DNA of 64,000 bases from Erigeron canadensis (taxonomy: Eukaryota > Streptophyta > Magnoliopsida > Asterales > Asteraceae). Positions 53,101 to 64,000 of this stretch are shown in pieces; positions within the stretch are counted from its first letter, which is position 1; every line of letters starts with the position of its first letter. A model generated the notes under the pieces. The model did not search any database and was not told the DNA's origin. It saw nothing but the letters and a program-made list of their open reading frames with translations. Location of the stretch: positions 12,710,001 to 12,774,000 of the forward strand of contig NC_057764.1 of assembly GCF_010389155.1 (NCBI RefSeq), read 5' to 3'. A program made the translations under genes and the position numbers.

Positions 53101-56100
53101 GGATTGCCATTTGGAAGAGACGATAGGGTTCCGGAGGAATCAAAAGATCACAGGGTTGCAGTAATGAAAAGTTGGTTTTAAAGTATTTTAGACCGTATGA
53201 AACACTAGAATGGATTGGAAATATAGCTTATAAGCTTAAATTACCTACTAATGCAACAATCCATCCTGTTTTTCATGTTTCACAATTAAAAAAGGTAAAT
53301 GGGAGTAGCATGGAAATAAATGATTTACTTATGAACTTACTGATGACACGGCAGTGACACTTTTACAAGCACCGATTCTTGGGGTTAGAAAGGTGGACAT
53401 CAAAGGTCACAAGAAGGAGGTGCTGATTCATTGGAAGATTTACTTGAACATGATGCTTCTTTGAACCAATGGATGACATTAAGTGTCGATTTCCAGATTT
53501 TCACCTTAAGGACAAGATGGTTCTTTGGGAGGCTGGTATTGATACGGATCAGGTTACATAAACAAATCAAGGGGGTTTCAAGCAAGTATTGAATAAGTAT
53601 GAGGCTTGGAATATTCCTTGTTTCCATAATAGTTTAATTCATATTATTATTGTTTCTTGTTATATTAGTTAGGGATATGAATAAATACGGACGTAATAAA
53701 AGAAATGAGGGCATCAAATTATTCCAGAAATTATTATCAAGGAGAGACTGTTGGCCTCGAGAAATCATCCAACTTTTGTAATGCTTGCTTCATCCCCTTT
53801 TTTAAACAAAACTATCATTTGAGTCGTATGAGCTTACTGAGTATTTCAACCCATTTGACTAGTCCATTGACTTTTCAATTTTAACTTCTTAACTAAAACC
53901 TGTTTTCACCCATTACGGATAAAGCACAACCAAAAGGGACTCATTTTAACTTAATGGTCAAACTTGCCGCATATAGAACTTTGAAATAAAAAAGCTTGCA
54001 GCATGTGCCAATCATTGCATATTATTATTAAAGAGTGAATAAAGTTAACTAATTATAAATAAACCACAGATATTTCTTGCTGAGTGTGTACCTTCAACTC
54101 TTCTACACGTAGGAGATGCATAATCATGATATAGGTCAACCGAAACTGAGATTCAAGCCTGGTTGCACTTCCTGTTATCACCTTCTTTAAGTCGCTCTCT
54201 TCTGGAATTTCATCACGGCACATCACAAGAACACTTCCAATTTCATCAAGTCCCCTCCTTCCAGCACGCCCCGCCATCTGCGTGTATTCTCCAGGTAATA
54301 ATTGTCGAAACTCTTTTCCGTCAAATTTCCTTACAGTATCAAAAACAACCTGCCAAAACTCATACAAGTAAAAAATATGCGAAGTGTTCCAAAGAGCAAT
54401 TACAAGTTACAAAAAAAATGGGTGAAATGTGTAATGCATCACGCGGGTATATGTTATGTACAAAAATATTAACTTCGTAAATAACTAATGAGCCAAATAT
54501 GGTTTGCTATAGCTATAATATTTTAATTACTAGTACAAATTTAGCTTTTGTATCAGAATGGTTTAAAAAGTCCTTCTCAATCAAAATACATTTTAGGCAA
54601 TTTTCAACACGTTAGACCAGTGTCCATTTAAACTACTACTAGATTCTAACCATTATATAGAATATAACACACTCTTTCAGTAAATAGGCCAAAGAACACA
54701 CCAAATTGCTTTAATAGATACATAGAACTCATTTTAATGCTCATTGTAAAAAGAACTACTTGATGACTCACCGTTCTAGCTGGGGCATTAACCCCCATTG
54801 CAAAGGTCTCAGTCGAAAATAAAACCTACAAAGTGGATAAAAGAAATGAGTTCAAATGAAACACATCATTAAGACAAACAATAAATAAAGTAACACTAGT
54901 GGAGCAGAAAGATTATTAGTTAACAAATATATGTGTCTTAGACTCTTAGATAATAATAATTAGCTAAGAAGCTATTATCAAACCAACATGAGTAAACAAA
55001 TGGTCCTAAAAACTAATTGCTAAAAGCCAAACGTCCAATCTATGAATATATTAAATGACAAATCATGTGAAATGAAAGATAAGTGCTCAAATTACATGTA
55101 ATCAATGGGAACCGAAAGTGAACATCTCTACAAACAAAGCATTAGGGCCTTTAGCTCAAATGTTGAAAACTTAAAATCTTGATTGTACTAAAATTAATCA
55201 ATACAAATCCTTATTGTTTTTGTAAGTTGGAAAGTAGACATATATAACAAATGAATATAAAAAATTTTAGTTAATAAGAATACCTATTTTAACATAATAT
55301 CTCCATCTATCTTATAACAAATTATCACAAGTCAACGGTTCGCATGAGCCGGGAGCCATCTCCCCCAGCTGCATATCCTTGCTGACAATTTTGAAATTCA
55401 TCTTTAAAGTTTCATATACAATTCAAACTTAAATTTAGAGAAACTATCGACCACTGACATAGCTGATACAGTGCTAGTTACACACCATTATCACAAGTCA
55501 GCGGTTCGCACGATCCGGGAGCCATCACCCCCAGCCGCATGTCCTCACTGACAATTTGAAAATTCAATTTTAAAGTTTCATCTATGATTCAAACTTAAAT
55601 TTAGAGAAACTATCCACCACTGACATAGCGCTGATACAGTGCTAGTCTTACTTAATGGTCAGCAGCCAGTATAAATAACCTGCCTTGATAACACCACGAC
55701 AGAAAAGCATTTCAACTACTTCCTTGACAATTGGAAGCAGACCAGCATGATGTACGCCAATCCCTCTGTGAAGCAGACCTTGGACTCTGACAATCTGTTG
55801 CGCCAAAAAAAAAAAAAAATGCTTAATTCCATGCCATCAAATTGCATATAATGTTGTGCACCAGTTGGAACTGCACTGGACTGGAGCACTCTAAACAGTT
55901 TGGTACCAGTTTATTTGCGGTTTTGAGACATTTCAATTCCCAACTGTTTGATAAGCCAAAAGAATATAATAGTTTGGATTATTGAAAACTGAAAAGAAAT
56001 ACTCCGTATAAAGCCAAAACAGTTCCGTTTCAAGTTTGAGATTTATAATAATTATCAGAATCTGGTTTTTAACCGCACTGAACCAAACAAAGACCGAATG

Positions 56101-59100
56101 GTGAAAAAATCATAGACCAAAAAACTAAACATCGCCCAGTTCAGGTACCAGTTAGTTTGGTCAGCTAAGAAAAAGTATTGTTTATCAGAATTGCAAATCT
56201 GCATTATGATTAGGGACGAAATTGACTCAATAATATATGCAAAGGCTTGTGCGAGTACCTGAGGTAGGTTCCTGTCCGATCCTTTTAGCCGAGAAAATGC
56301 TTTGTCACAAAAAATACGAATTTCACTTTTCTCCGAACGACTTGTAAGGTCAATTTCACGCAGATTATCAGCAGATTTGTCACAACGATTCTTGGAGAAA
56401 CAAAATATCACTACCTATATTAACAGAATCCCAGTAGTTAAAAGAACGATCAAGTATAAAATAAAATAGAAAACCAGGTGATATATAGATTTAAACATGA
56501 TGTATTCTTACATACAGGTAAAAGGGACATCTTTGCTAGCTTATTGATAAGTGACAACCACAATGATTTTTCCGACATTCTCGAGCCCCAATTGTTATTT
56601 CCACCACCGCGACCAGCACCACCAAAATTTCCCAAGTTCTGGGATCCAGTTTGTTTGATTGGTTTTCCCCTCATAAAACTGTTGGGTTTTTGAGAATGAG
56701 GTGACGGAAGCAACGGATACGACCCTGAACTACCACCAACTGTGCCCTTGGTTTTTTTATTATAGGCATCTTTAACAGCTTTAAGTCCTTGTGATATAAA
56801 CTTCTCCTGTTCACATATTTTGAATAGCTCCCCCGAATAAAAAAGACAATGCTCTAGTGGGACCGGCCTCTTGGTAGTCCTATATAATTATGATTAGATC
56901 AGTAGATAGATAACCTGGTAAGAATAGACGAGTCGTAAACACGCATATGTGACCCATTGATGTTATTTTTCTGATTAACCTAGATATCCGACCCGCTTTG
57001 CGAGCCGACTAATCCCAGTGCGACCACCAACTTTGCAGGTAGCCTCAAGTCATCGCTGTGAACCTCCAAGGCCAAGGTATAATTTTTTGCTCCTACTATC
57101 GAGCTTGGGACCCTGGGTATTTTTACCCTTGGAGACAAGCTATTACCACTAGGTCACCACCCTTTTGGTTCAGTGGTTTGTTTTTTGCTGCATAAACAGT
57201 CTTTAGCAGCTATTTATTAGTAGTGCTATTTCTGAGGGTATTAAATGATAGCTTACCCAGTTACACGGATTTGCTTTTGTTTTGTCCTGCCAATCCAATC
57301 AGCAAATTCAATTGTATTAGGTACCTACAAATACAATAGAAAATTCTCAAAAATCATACAGGGCTCGTTCGAAGTCAACTTTTATCGAATTAATTTTCTT
57401 CGTACCAATGAACAACAGATGTTTCCAGTTGTCTATCTTGTTAAAAATACCGATAATAGACTTCAGCTAAGTAACATACAATTAATGTTTTTCCTAGGAC
57501 CTTTGTAATATGTTTGTATACACGTAAACAGAATACCGTTGCAGAGAGGAGAACAAAATTGATATGCCTGGGAAGCATGATGATAACCTCTTCCCAAACC
57601 ACCCCTCTTTCGACGTCGTTTACATAATGCACTTCATCAAATATAACCTGATTTACAGAAAAGAACTCAACCAATAAATATATTACATGATAATCTTTTA
57701 TATAGAAAGGGCAGAAACTCAGTGAAACAAGGTACAGGTGGCTAAGTCGGAGTGTCAGACCACTTAACTAAAAATGAGTAAAATTTGTAAGGCTTAGCTA
57801 AAATTGAAGAACCAAATGGGAAGACAACTGCTCAGAATGTATTCAAATATTTATGACCTCCTTTCTAGCTTTAGTAAAGTTTTTATAATGATATTCATCA
57901 TATTAAATATTTATAATTGGAAAATATACACAAAAGAGTGTTGCATGGTCAACCAATCCAGTCCATGTTGGGCTCTAATAAAAAAGGGAAGTGATATGTA
58001 CAATGGCGTAAAGCATATAGTTGTTTATGGACAAAAGTTGTGTAAAATATCATCTCCCATAAAAATACTACCAACCTGCTAGACCCACCCATTTTGCCAC
58101 CACTAGCGATAAGCTACAAAACCATATCAGTTGGTTTACCCATTCAATATCACGTATGATATCAGCACCTCTGTAAAGCATTGATCTTAATATCTCGGTT
58201 GTCATGATGAGGCATGATGCCTCTGGCCTCAAACTAACATCACCCGTAAGAAGACCAACATCAAACTTTCCAGAAAAATCTCTGTACTTTTGGTTGCTGA
58301 TTGTTTTGATGGGAGCAGTATACACTGCTCTCGTGCAGTGCTGCATAAGACAAGCATAAGTAACTTTTACAATTCTATACAGGGAAAGTATAGTTGTAAA
58401 AATGCATAAATGTACGTTATTTTATGTTATTTCTGCAACTCCAGAAAAGAAAAAAGAACTAAAGCATGAGTGCACAAGACTTTCTTTTACCTTCTTCCAA
58501 CTTTAAAACACACCAACACTTGCATTACTTTACCTAATTCTATCAAAACTCAAGAACAGCCCAAAGGGATATGGTTAAAAATAAAACCTTTGTTACCAAC
58601 ATGTAATTATTTAATGTGATAAAGGATTTTATCTAATCACAATCAACCATTGGTATGAGTCTCATCATATGATAACCATTCTATGATTAAAATGGTAATG
58701 TAAAAATACTCTTATCCATATCCCTAATGGCAATGGGTACCGTAGAATTAACGATATATACTGCATGCAAGGTGGATTGTGCGTAAAGAAATATCATACT
58801 TTAGATGCCAGTGCAAATGCATATTCTGCAACAACGGTTTTTCCTGCTGATGTATGAGCTGCCACAAACACTGATTCCCCCTTTTCAAGATAATATATAG
58901 CCTGTTGTCATCAACAAAGAATATTTGTATCATTAATGATGGCAGATATGTATGCAAAATGGTATAAAGATTGGCCCTTATATCTTGATAGCAATTTGCA
59001 GAGTTGTAGTTGCCACCACTGATTTACCATGGTACACAAAGTTGATATTGAAGCAAATATCTTATTATTGTTACTTCGGTCTCAAGTGTTTGAGTAACCT

Positions 59101-62100
59101 ACTTTAACGCATGATTATCTAGTTATTTAGAAGTAATATAAATCTTTCCTGAATAATCGATTTGATACTACCTGTAAAAAAACTGATAATCAAAGGATAG
59201 GGTAAAATTACTTATATGCAGTTCATTTATCTGTTACTTACTTGCCTGATACACACAAGATCTACTGCAGCATGAATTGATAAACCTGATTATCTGGCCC
59301 CAGTTATCACATAATCACTTAGAATAAGTCCATCCACATACCAGCTAATTTTACAACTTACAACCTTACAACCATTCATCAAAGTGGCATATTACAATTA
59401 TTCATATTATTGTAGAACACATTGTGGTCCTCACTTAGGATCATTAATAAATTTGAAGTCAGCCAACAATGGTTTATTGTAGCATAAAAAATGTAGTAAG
59501 CAGGTTAACAATGAAACTATCAGTACCTCCTTCTGGAATGCATCAAGTTCAAAGGGAAAATCTAATGCCATGTCAGGAATGAGCTCGTTAAATTCATCCG
59601 CGATCCCATCACTACCTCCTGTAACTGCCCACACCTGTAAATCAAAAGCACCTAGTAAGCAAAAGCATTTAATAAAAACAAACAAATAACTTTTGGAAGC
59701 ATTTGACCTGTCAAAAGAATTTACCTTTGCCTCCTTTTGTTGACTACCATCACCAGATTTGTCAAAATCTTTAGTCGCTCCTTCGGATCCAGTTGACAAG
59801 ATCTGATCTATTACAGTCGTTTCAGAGTCAAGTGCACCATCGGGAAAACCCAACTTATTCTCAGTTTCCACTGTAAAGGAATTTGGAGAATCAACCTCTG
59901 TTACTTCAATTTCTAACTCTGATGTATTTCCTACATGGCCAGCAATGTTATAGAACACTTAGACAATGACACTCATAATACAAAAGAGAGGAAACTAAGT
60001 TACTTTTGATAAAATTTCTTAAGATTGATTATTTTTATTAAAACTCCAACCAAAGAATAACCATTTCAAAAGTCTAAATGCTCAACTACAAGGAGTGGAA
60101 TTAGACATACCATCAATGGGTAAATCTGTAACATCCTCTTCCCATGCTTTTTTGAACAAATCATCAAACTGAACAGATAACGTACTCTGCAAGGATATAA
60201 GACATCAACTTGAAAGATCATTTACTACCCCATCCCTCACAAGAAAAGGAGTTCAGTCTGAAATTTAATAAATAAGCCACATTTCAAATTTGACAGCTAA
60301 AGTAAAAAATTTCTGTTAGAAGTTTCAAAATATTAGAGTAATATTACAGTTTAATGTCATGAATTAGTTTTTAATCTATAACATATGCAATTAATTTATT
60401 TATTCGCATGTAGGTATATTCTTTGGGAAATAACGTGACTTTATTCCACATTTCCACTACCTAAAAACACGAAGCATGGCTGATCAGGATTACCTCGGGT
60501 GTTGTCTTGGGCGCTCTTTGATCTTCATGCATGATCCATGAACATGGATACCCCTTTAAAATATAAGCAACCTTATAAAAAAACAAGAAAAAAACGCCCA
60601 ATTTGTTTAAATGAAGTAAAACCATATTATATCAAACCTTGAGGTTTCCAACATCCATTCCTTGTTTGAAACTAGGAGGGATTACTTGGGCAGAAGCACC
60701 GTTCAGGACTTCCCGTACCCACTCTCCATTAGAAGCACCATCAGGAAAAGTTGTTCCAGTGGAATGAGAATCGTCCAAACCACCGGGACGGAAAGGACGA
60801 TTGCTAATGCTCCCCTTAACAAAATCCTTTGGAGGTCCACTAATCCGCATTCCGATAGAATTATCGGTTTCTACCATCAGTTCTGACACATCAACCTAAA
60901 AGTCATCATAATAAGTCAAGTCCAAGAAAACATAAGAGCCCAACTGAATATGTTAGAGACAAACCCCATTCATTCTAAGGTCTTTTTTTTCTTAAAATCT
61001 TTGTTTAGATACCCAACAAATAGCAAGACATTTATTTTATAACAGAATACCTTCTGTTGTCACCTATCCATTTCCTCTCACAAAGAAGATGCGTATATAT
61101 ATAAAGGATGGTTAGGAATCTATTTGCTAATAGACACTGACTCTAATAACATCATTTTGTTTGTTTTAACCTGGGGTGGAGTGGGGTGGGGGGTAAATGA
61201 AAATAGAGCATCATACTTAGAGTAGAAAGAATTATAATACCAACCTGTATGGATGCTGGTTCCCAATTGTGATGGACGGGGGATGGGCGTCTGAATGGCA
61301 AATCCCATTCAGGTACCACAACAGAGCGTGGCATAGTAGGATCTAAATGAATCTTTGCTTTGTCAAACCAGTCGAAGTCCCACTGCCTTCCTTTCTCTGC
61401 AGAAAATTCATCCGGGTCCAGTTTTGGGGATAGATACTTATCCTCAACATACTTTTTGATAGATTCGGGTGTTTCCTTAACAAATGCAGGAGCCTGAAGA
61501 AAACACATACATACATGCAGTCATAATTAACTCTCAAATTATTTTCCTATTCATTCAAAAAATATATAGAGAATGTATATACTTATATACCCACCCTCTA
61601 ATATATATATATACATATATCTATACTATATTATAAAGCAGATTTTCCCTAGATTTTCAACATTGAACTTGAAATTTTCAATATTGATTTTAAGTACTTC
61701 CCCAAAATGTCTCTCCTATCTATTCTATATTTATCTAAAATAACTATAATACCCTTTCTCTCTCTTCAAATCTCAACCAATCATCTTTTTTCTCTCTCCT
61801 CCATAAATCATTTATTCCTCCAATTCATTCAAAATCTTTTATCTCAAAAACCGTACATCAATAAATTATAAAAATTGTATGGGTGTTCTTAAAATTCCAT
61901 GCTCTTTCATTAGAGATGTCATTCGATATACTTTCGACAAATTTTTAAATCCGAAGGCGGAGCCCGTACGACTAAGGCATTTGACTATCATACTCTATGA
62001 CATGTCAACTCCTATAACCTATCATACTCTATGACCTAGGTATCACCCCACCATCTCACCGCCGCAACGCGCGGGTACTTGCTCTCGTTATATTATAAAG

Positions 62101-62806
62101 CAGATCTCCCCTGTTTACATTTTAAGTTTCAACATTTACTTTCCCAAAATGTTCATATATCAATTCTATATTTACCTAACACCCTTTCTTTCTCCTCAAA
62201 TCTCAACCAATCATTTTTTTTCTCTCTCCGCCATAAATCATTTCTTCCTTCAACTCATTCAAAATCTTTTATCTCAAAAACCGTACATCGATAAATTATA
62301 AAAATTGTATGGGTGTTCTTAAAGTTTAATGCTCTTTCATTAGAGATGTCATTCGATATACTTTCGACGAATTTTTAAATCCGAGGGCGGAGCCCGTACG
62401 GTTAAGGCATTTGGCTATCATACTCTATGACCTATCACCCCACCATCTCACCGCCGCAACGCGCGGGTACTTGCTCTCGTGTATATATATATATATATAT
62501 ATAGACAACAATATGATTAAACTTAACTTGATTGATAAATACAGAGAGTGTTACATGAAAGGATCGTCAACATATAAGAGAAGAACATAGAGCATCATGT
62601 ATAACATAATATAATAATAATAATAATATAAAGAGAAAAAAGAAAAGGGAGTATAGTAAGAAGGGCGAGTAACTAACAAGTATAAATTCAGGTAGATTAT
62701 CCAGAGGAGAAGGAGGATTGGGTAATGGGTGGATCCGAATATGGGCGTTGTGACCTGTGAATCCCACCCGAAACGGTAACTCTTTCACTGTCTCAATCCG
62801 ATCCAT
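47164..62806 (-). CDS. SKI2: SKI2-type DExH RNA helicase of the cytoplasmic SKI complex (23 exons)
   Basis: ATP-dependent helicase that, with SKI3 and SKI8, feeds RNA 3' end first into the cytoplasmic exosome. Exons, 5' to 3': 62806-62678, 61493-61245, 60895-60638, 60553-60494, 60186-60111, 59930-59725, 59634-59527, 58901-58800, 58340-58140, 57647-57537, 57324-57257, 56879-56516, 56414-56259, 55794-55684, 54825-54772, 54349-54092, 52345-52236, 51588-51435, 50798-50330, 49744-49530, 49058-48820, 47617-47491, 47376-47164. They join in frame to 1345 residues, the size of known plant SKI2. Motifs: Walker [10 protein letters not shown] (376-384), [16 protein letters not shown] (467-470), SAT (498-500), [14 protein letters not shown] (738-751), motif [12 protein letters not shown] (775-784), then the arm insertion and the DSHCT C-terminus ending [16 protein letters not shown]. 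Start MDRIET was chosen by family N-terminus; an in-frame ATG lies 33 bases upstream. Intron 14 starts with GC (AAG/GCAGGT, 55684/55683). No lesion seen. Confidence 0.95.
47460..47490. repeat. (GA)n tract at the SKI2 intron 22 donor
   Basis: About ten GA units at 47469-47488 lie directly inside the 5' splice site (minus strand GTTCTCTCTCTC...). The intron is only 114 bp and also has a CA-rich run. Confidence 0.85.
47757..47956. mobile_element. 200-bp MITE in SKI2 intron 21
   Basis: Perfect 13-bp terminal inverted repeat GGTTTTAAAAAGC. Inside are GCGCCTAGGTGCG-like motifs. No ORF. No target duplication is obvious. Confidence 0.6.
48490..48800. repeat. Local duplication in SKI2 intron 21
   Basis: A block of about 125 bases at 48490-48615 (TGTTGGTCCTATCCA...GAAACGGGCAGAAAAG) recurs diverged and slightly longer at 48656-48795, ending 25 bases from exon 21. 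Both copies are intronic. Confidence 0.7.
50840..51072 (+). mobile_element. SINE-like element in SKI2 intron 18
   Basis: It has an A-box-like CCAGTGGCACCACC, a B box CAGGTTCGAAACTTG (50921-50935), a body without ORF and a 3' end followed by a (TA)n run (51072-51094). The orientation is opposite to SKI2. Confidence 0.55.
52490..53600 (+). pseudogene. Ty3/gypsy integrase relic in SKI2 intron 16
   Basis: Fragments readable with many stops are WIGMKRDVI (zinc-finger side), VVVDRLSK and SHFIPL (integrase core), then an open stretch at 52922-53161 ([40 protein letters not shown]), then [20 protein letters not shown] and [16 protein letters not shown] (C-terminal, chromodomain-side region) and a further tail to about 53560. 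A GGGGG purine run near 53570 may be its polypurine tract. It lies antisense to SKI2. No LTR was identified. Confidence 0.8.
55321..55646. repeat. 166-bp tandem duplication in SKI2 intron 14
   Basis: Units 55321-55486 and 55487-55646 both start ATTATCACAAGTCARCGGTT and end near GATACAGTGCTAGT. They differ by about 8 percent. The second unit ends 38 bases before exon 14, beside the GC donor. Confidence 0.85.
61620..62088 (+). mobile_element. Non-autonomous Helitron, copy 1, in SKI2 intron 1
   Basis: It begins TCTATACTATATTATAAAGC and ends with a short GC-rich hairpin (CCGCCGCAACGCGCGG) about a dozen bases before CTCGT, the layout of a Helitron end (5' TC, 3' hairpin then CT-rich end). The final CTCG differs from the usual CTRR. 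Host T follows. There is no Rep/helicase. Confidence 0.7.
62089..62480 (+). mobile_element. Non-autonomous Helitron, copy 2, directly abutting copy 1
   Basis: It starts TATATTATAAAGCAG immediately after the end of copy 1, lacks the first few bases, and ends with the same hairpin and CTCGT. The inner part is shorter but matches copy 1 closely from ATCTCAAAAACCGTACAT onward. It is followed by a (TA)n run (62483-62502). Confidence 0.7.
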
Positions 62807-62875
62807 TCTTCTTTTTCTTCTTTCTTTCTTTCTTAACAATTGATTGAATTTTTTATTGAAATAATCTTTTATTTA

Positions 62876-64000
62876 AGACAAATTATTACAAATCGTCCCC
62901 GTGGTTTGCTCGATTCGCATTTTCGTCCCTGAACTTTTTTTTTTATCACTAAGTGTCCCTGGGATTTTCCATTTCATTGCCAGACATCCCTTCTACAAAC
63001 AGCCGTCCATTTTACTCCGTTAAACCCCTCATGTGCAATGCACATGAGGGCATATTAGTCCGTTTACCTCTAAATATCATCTTTCTTGCTTTTTTTTTTC
63101 CTCGGATCTCAACAAACACCCTAAAAATCAATAGATAATACATATATACATTTATATCACTCACTTTTTAATTCTAATTCTAAAATTTCATCTCATAACC
63201 ATTTCTCCAAATTTCAATAATTAACAATAAAGATCTAACCTTTTTTTTTCCATATTTATCTAGCTGCTCAATCGTGATAGTTGGATGAACATTTATGCCA
63301 TATTCATAACAACCATGTCATTCCTCTTTTTGTCATCTAACATCATATACCAACCAAAAAAGACCCCATTTATTTTGTGATGAAACATAACAGATCAATT
63401 GGTTGATCAACCTCAAAACAAAACAAAATCACAAGTTTGAGATCTATTGATATACTTTCTCTTGCACAAACATATTACATATAAATATATAGATGAATGA
63501 ATCGGAGGGAAACAGACTTGATAAAACAGAAGTAGCAATCCCAAAAGAGGAAATCGAACACTATTGCCGATGTCCCTGTTTTCAGGCGAAAGAAACCGAC
63601 ACTGTTGCAATTTTTGGGGGTGACCGGTAAACATGGCGGCAGAGGAGCAGTGGCCGGAAAATTACCTGCCTCTTCACAACTGAGATTACGATGATGATGG
63701 AAATGATGTTTATGTATGTCGAAACCGAAACAGATGTATGTATATATGTGCTTTCACATTTTTATTCAGATCTGTAATATATATATATATATATATATAT
63801 ATTGAGGTTTAATTTGTATGTATATGTGTTTCCAGATTACCCAGCTAGTGATACTATCAAGCTTTGTAGCCATCAATGGTTGTTGTTGATGATGATAGAG
63901 AATATAGATATATTAGCATAGATAGATACTCTGATAGATATTGATGAAAAAGGTCGGAGATGAAGATAATTTGATGTTAGTTCTTTTTAATTAAGTATGG
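62876..64000. mobile_element. Mutator-like element, left end, upstream of SKI2 (right end outside window)
   Basis: The terminal 180 bases (TTACAAATCGTCCCCGTGGTT... to CATGTGCAATGCACATGAGG at 63031-63050) match the terminal repeat of the MULE at 28752-30022. No matching inverted end is found up to base 64000, so the element probably runs past the window. The rest is AT-rich, with a (TA)n run at 63777-63802 and no convincing gene. It starts about 70 bases upstream of the SKI2 ATG. Confidence 0.6.

Noticed and set aside
62567..62839. The ATG at 62839 as SKI2 start
   Set aside because: It would add MLRKKERRKRR before the conserved N-terminus; the next ATG at 62806 fits the family better, though the upstream one cannot be excluded.
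63413..63634. 73-codon minus-strand frame upstream of SKI2
   Set aside because: No recognisable motif; probably interior of the MULE-like element.

Overview
The window is nuclear DNA of a flowering plant. It is AT-rich, its coding sequence is split by many introns, and nested LTR retrotransposons, MULEs, MITEs, SINEs and Helitrons fill most of it. The element types suggest an asterid, perhaps Asteraceae; that is inference. Two host genes can be assembled fully by eye, and they converge tail to tail.

Region 1 (1 to about 25.3 kb) is a retrotransposon nest. A decayed Sirevirus-like Ty1/copia element runs on the + strand from the left edge to about 18.39 kb: Gag C-terminus, pol, three polypurine tracts, four small hairpins, a long decayed 3' ORF and a partial 3' LTR. 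Two younger deletion derivatives of other copia families interrupt its pol, at 4675-9130 and 9509-11710. Each has a target-site duplication and carries only 3'-ORF material, with no gag or pol. A third copia element lies on the minus strand at 18389-25311 and has lost its 3' LTR. A solo LTR of a related family lies at 26318-27299.

Region 2 (28.3 to 45.6 kb, + strand) is a complete secreted GH9 class B endo-1,4-beta-glucanase gene. It has four exons and encodes 500 aa. Intron 1 is about 14.3 kb and holds a MULE with a 9-bp target-site duplication, a Helitron-related inverted repeat, a SINE, a long-TIR element that has taken up a gypsy LTR plus gag, a pogo/Emigrant-type transposon with a small LTR element nested in it, and an LTR-like block.

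Region 3 (45.6 to 47.2 kb) is the convergent intergenic space, which holds two MITEs.

Region 4 (47.2 to 62.8 kb, minus strand) is a complete SKI2 RNA helicase gene. Twenty-three exons join in frame to 1345 aa. Its introns hold a MITE, a SINE, a gypsy integrase relic antisense to the gene, local duplications and two tandem Helitrons. About 70 bp upstream of its ATG begins a second copy of the MULE family seen in the glucanase intron.

I found no CRISPR array, rRNA gene, tRNA gene or prokaryotic-type system. The least explained material is the large 3' ORF at 13719-17868 and the small elements that carry only 3'-ORF fragments. Both host genes tolerate heavy intronic TE load with intact reading frames, and each uses one GC-AG intron.
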